A DNA stretch of 6,445 nucleotides from CAYYMX01 sp964473045. Its GTDB lineage: Bacteria; Pseudomonadota; Alphaproteobacteria; Methylaequorales; Methylaequoraceae. Position 1 is the first letter of the stretch, and each line of letters opens with the position of its first letter. Shown here piece by piece: positions 5,965 through 6,445 of this stretch. Where the stretch lies: contig CAYYMX010000077.1 of the NCBI GenBank assembly GCA_964473045.1, positions 1 through 6,445 of the forward strand, read 5' to 3'. The notes beneath the pieces are model-generated. The model was not told where the DNA came from. It saw only the letters and a list, made by a program, of their open reading frames with translations, and made no database searches. The position numbers and the translations under genes are program-made.

Positions 5965-6272
5965 TTTACTTCCTTTTTGCTAAAATATTTTTCTCTAGTT
6001 AAAATTTCATTGGCTTCTAATTGTATTTTAGAGATTTTATCTTTTTCCAAAGATTCTGCAACTTTATCTCTCATTTTCATGGCTTTATATACTCCGCCAC
6101 TTACGGAGACAGAATACCACAAATAAGCTTTTTCAAGATCAATTTCTGGAGAAAAGTTTTCAAACCAATATCCTAATTTAAAAGCAGAAATGGGATTTTT
6201 ATTTTCTGAAAAATCATTTTCTAAGATATCAATTACTTCCATTGTAATTGATTTTACATCATTTTCATTCAA
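5961..6272 (-). CDS. Sel1-repeat-like protein, likely 5'-truncated by a frame break
   Basis: As an open frame from TTG (6270-6272) this gives 103 aa; the first in-frame ATG is at 6242. Residues 30-67 form a Sel1-type alpha/alpha unit: A..LGYWFEN, then DLEKAYLWYSVSVSGG, then A.KM. A C-terminal helix (68-91, RDKVAESL to ANEIL) follows, like the cap that ends many Sel1 proteins. Sel1 units are protein-binding scaffolds; the partner is unknown. The frame is coding upstream of the TTG too. KIKKLKENL just before and at the TTG aligns without gaps with RDKVAESL of the cap, so the TTG is probably an internal Leu codon. The frame is open to 6293, then runs into a TAA (6300-6302) amid A tracts. The gene is therefore best seen as the second half of a Sel1 protein whose first half is the adjacent upstream ORF. 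The stop overlaps the next gene's ATG (ATGA). Confidence 0.65.
   Translation of the reverse strand: MNENDVKSITMEVIDILENDFSENKNPISAFKLGYWFENFSPEIDLEKAYLWYSVSVSGGVYKAMKMRDKVAESLEKDKISKIQLEANEILTREKYFSKKEVK
5969..5975 (-). promoter_or_regulatory. Shine-Dalgarno of the 83-aa protein gene
   Basis: AAGGAAG lies 4 nt before the ATG at 5964. It is the only clear Shine-Dalgarno in the window, so it fixes this start and suggests the gene is translated actively despite being embedded in the end of the preceding ORF. Confidence 0.7.
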
Positions 6273-6284
6273 GTTTTCTTTAAG

Positions 6285-6312
6285 TTTTTTTATTTTTTTT
6301 TATTCATTTTTT
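6285..6312 (-). other. Poly-A slip region that breaks a Sel1 reading frame
   Basis: On the minus strand this stretch reads A6, TGAAT, A9, T, A7. The upstream Sel1 frame stops at TGA (6304-6306) just after the A6. An ATG (6305-6307) overlaps that TGA but meets TAA (6290-6292) after AAT and three AAA codons. One extra A in the A9 tract would join this ATG in frame to the downstream Sel1-like ORF. One further A in the A6 tract would fuse both ORFs into a single protein. Tracts like these are prone to indel mutation, RNA polymerase slippage and sequencing error. Confidence 0.6.
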
Positions 6313-6445
6313 ATTTCCATTTAAAGCACAGAGCCAAGTATACTTTAAGGCTTGTGAAAAATCTTGGACTGTCCCTACTCCTTCACGATACATGTTTGAT
6401 AAATTAAACAAGGCATCTTTATTACCTTTTTTTGCTAGGTTGAAA
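6304..6445 (-). CDS. Sel1-repeat protein, 3' part only (runs off the right edge)
   Basis: The last 46 codons of a minus-strand gene are present; the start lies beyond the window. The peptide begins FNLAKKGNKDALFNLSNMYR and continues EGVGTVQDFSQALKYTWLCA. This is a near-textbook Sel1 unit: G-x3-A-x2-Leu at the first helix, MYREGVG at the turn, then QD, then A-x4-W. Such repeats form a curved helical scaffold for protein partners, often in the periplasm. Whether this one is exported cannot be seen. It ends at TGA (6304-6306) right after NGNKK, before the terminal helix these proteins usually have. That helix appears in the neighbouring frame, pointing to a frameshift. It is the most upstream gene seen in the minus-strand cluster. 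Confidence 0.8.
   Translation of the reverse strand, partial: FNLAKKGNKDALFNLSNMYREGVGTVQDFSQALKYTWLCALNGNKK

Noticed and set aside
5560..6126. Two plus-strand open frames (94 and 93 codons), Phe/Ile-rich and looking like membrane proteins
   Set aside because: Their hydrophobicity comes from complementing Lys-rich minus-strand genes (AAA gives TTT). No Shine-Dalgarno or promoter is seen, and the minus-strand genes here are better supported.

Overview
This is a very AT-rich (I estimate 28-30% G+C by eye), gene-dense bacterial window. Genes abut or overlap, and the only gap of any size is 87 bp. The content (a bacterial-type ferredoxin-NADP reductase, a sigma-like glutathione S-transferase, a PEP carboxylase homologue, a voltage-gated cation channel and Sel1-repeat proteins) fits a streamlined, low-GC, probably marine proteobacterium, perhaps an alphaproteobacterium of Pelagibacterales or similar type. 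That placement is inferred from composition and gene style, not from a marker gene. TAA, TAG and TGA all act as stops, so the standard bacterial code fits.

Left part (1-1407, minus strand): fpr is followed after 2 bp by a glutathione S-transferase gene, an apparent redox/detoxification operon. The transferase stops about 23 codons early. The same frame after the TAA still reads like the last helix of the family.

Middle (1408-4536, plus strand): an 87-bp divergent promoter region leads into a 1013-aa PEP carboxylase homologue. The fold-level motifs and both metal ligands are kept. However, several residues that bind PEP or bicarbonate in the E. coli enzyme are replaced, and the usual C-terminal NTG end is missing. 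This is the most biologically interesting gene here. Its 3' end overlaps the convergent channel gene by 25 bp, and its likely intrinsic terminator (9-bp stem plus T7) lies inside the channel's coding sequence.

Right part (4512-6445, minus strand): a compact run of genes in transcription order. It starts with a Sel1-repeat protein entering from beyond the right edge, then a second Sel1-like ORF, an 83-aa protein with a Lys/Asp-rich tail, a small exported four-cysteine protein, and a six-TM potassium-channel-like protein. Spacing is overlaps or up to 9 bp, so one transcript is likely. The junction of the two Sel1 ORFs contains A6 and A9 tracts. Protein-level evidence indicates they were, or still are, one reading frame, broken by single-base slips in these tracts (true mutation, sequencing error or slippage).

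No RNA genes, CRISPR arrays, insertion sequences, attachment sites or replication origins were seen.
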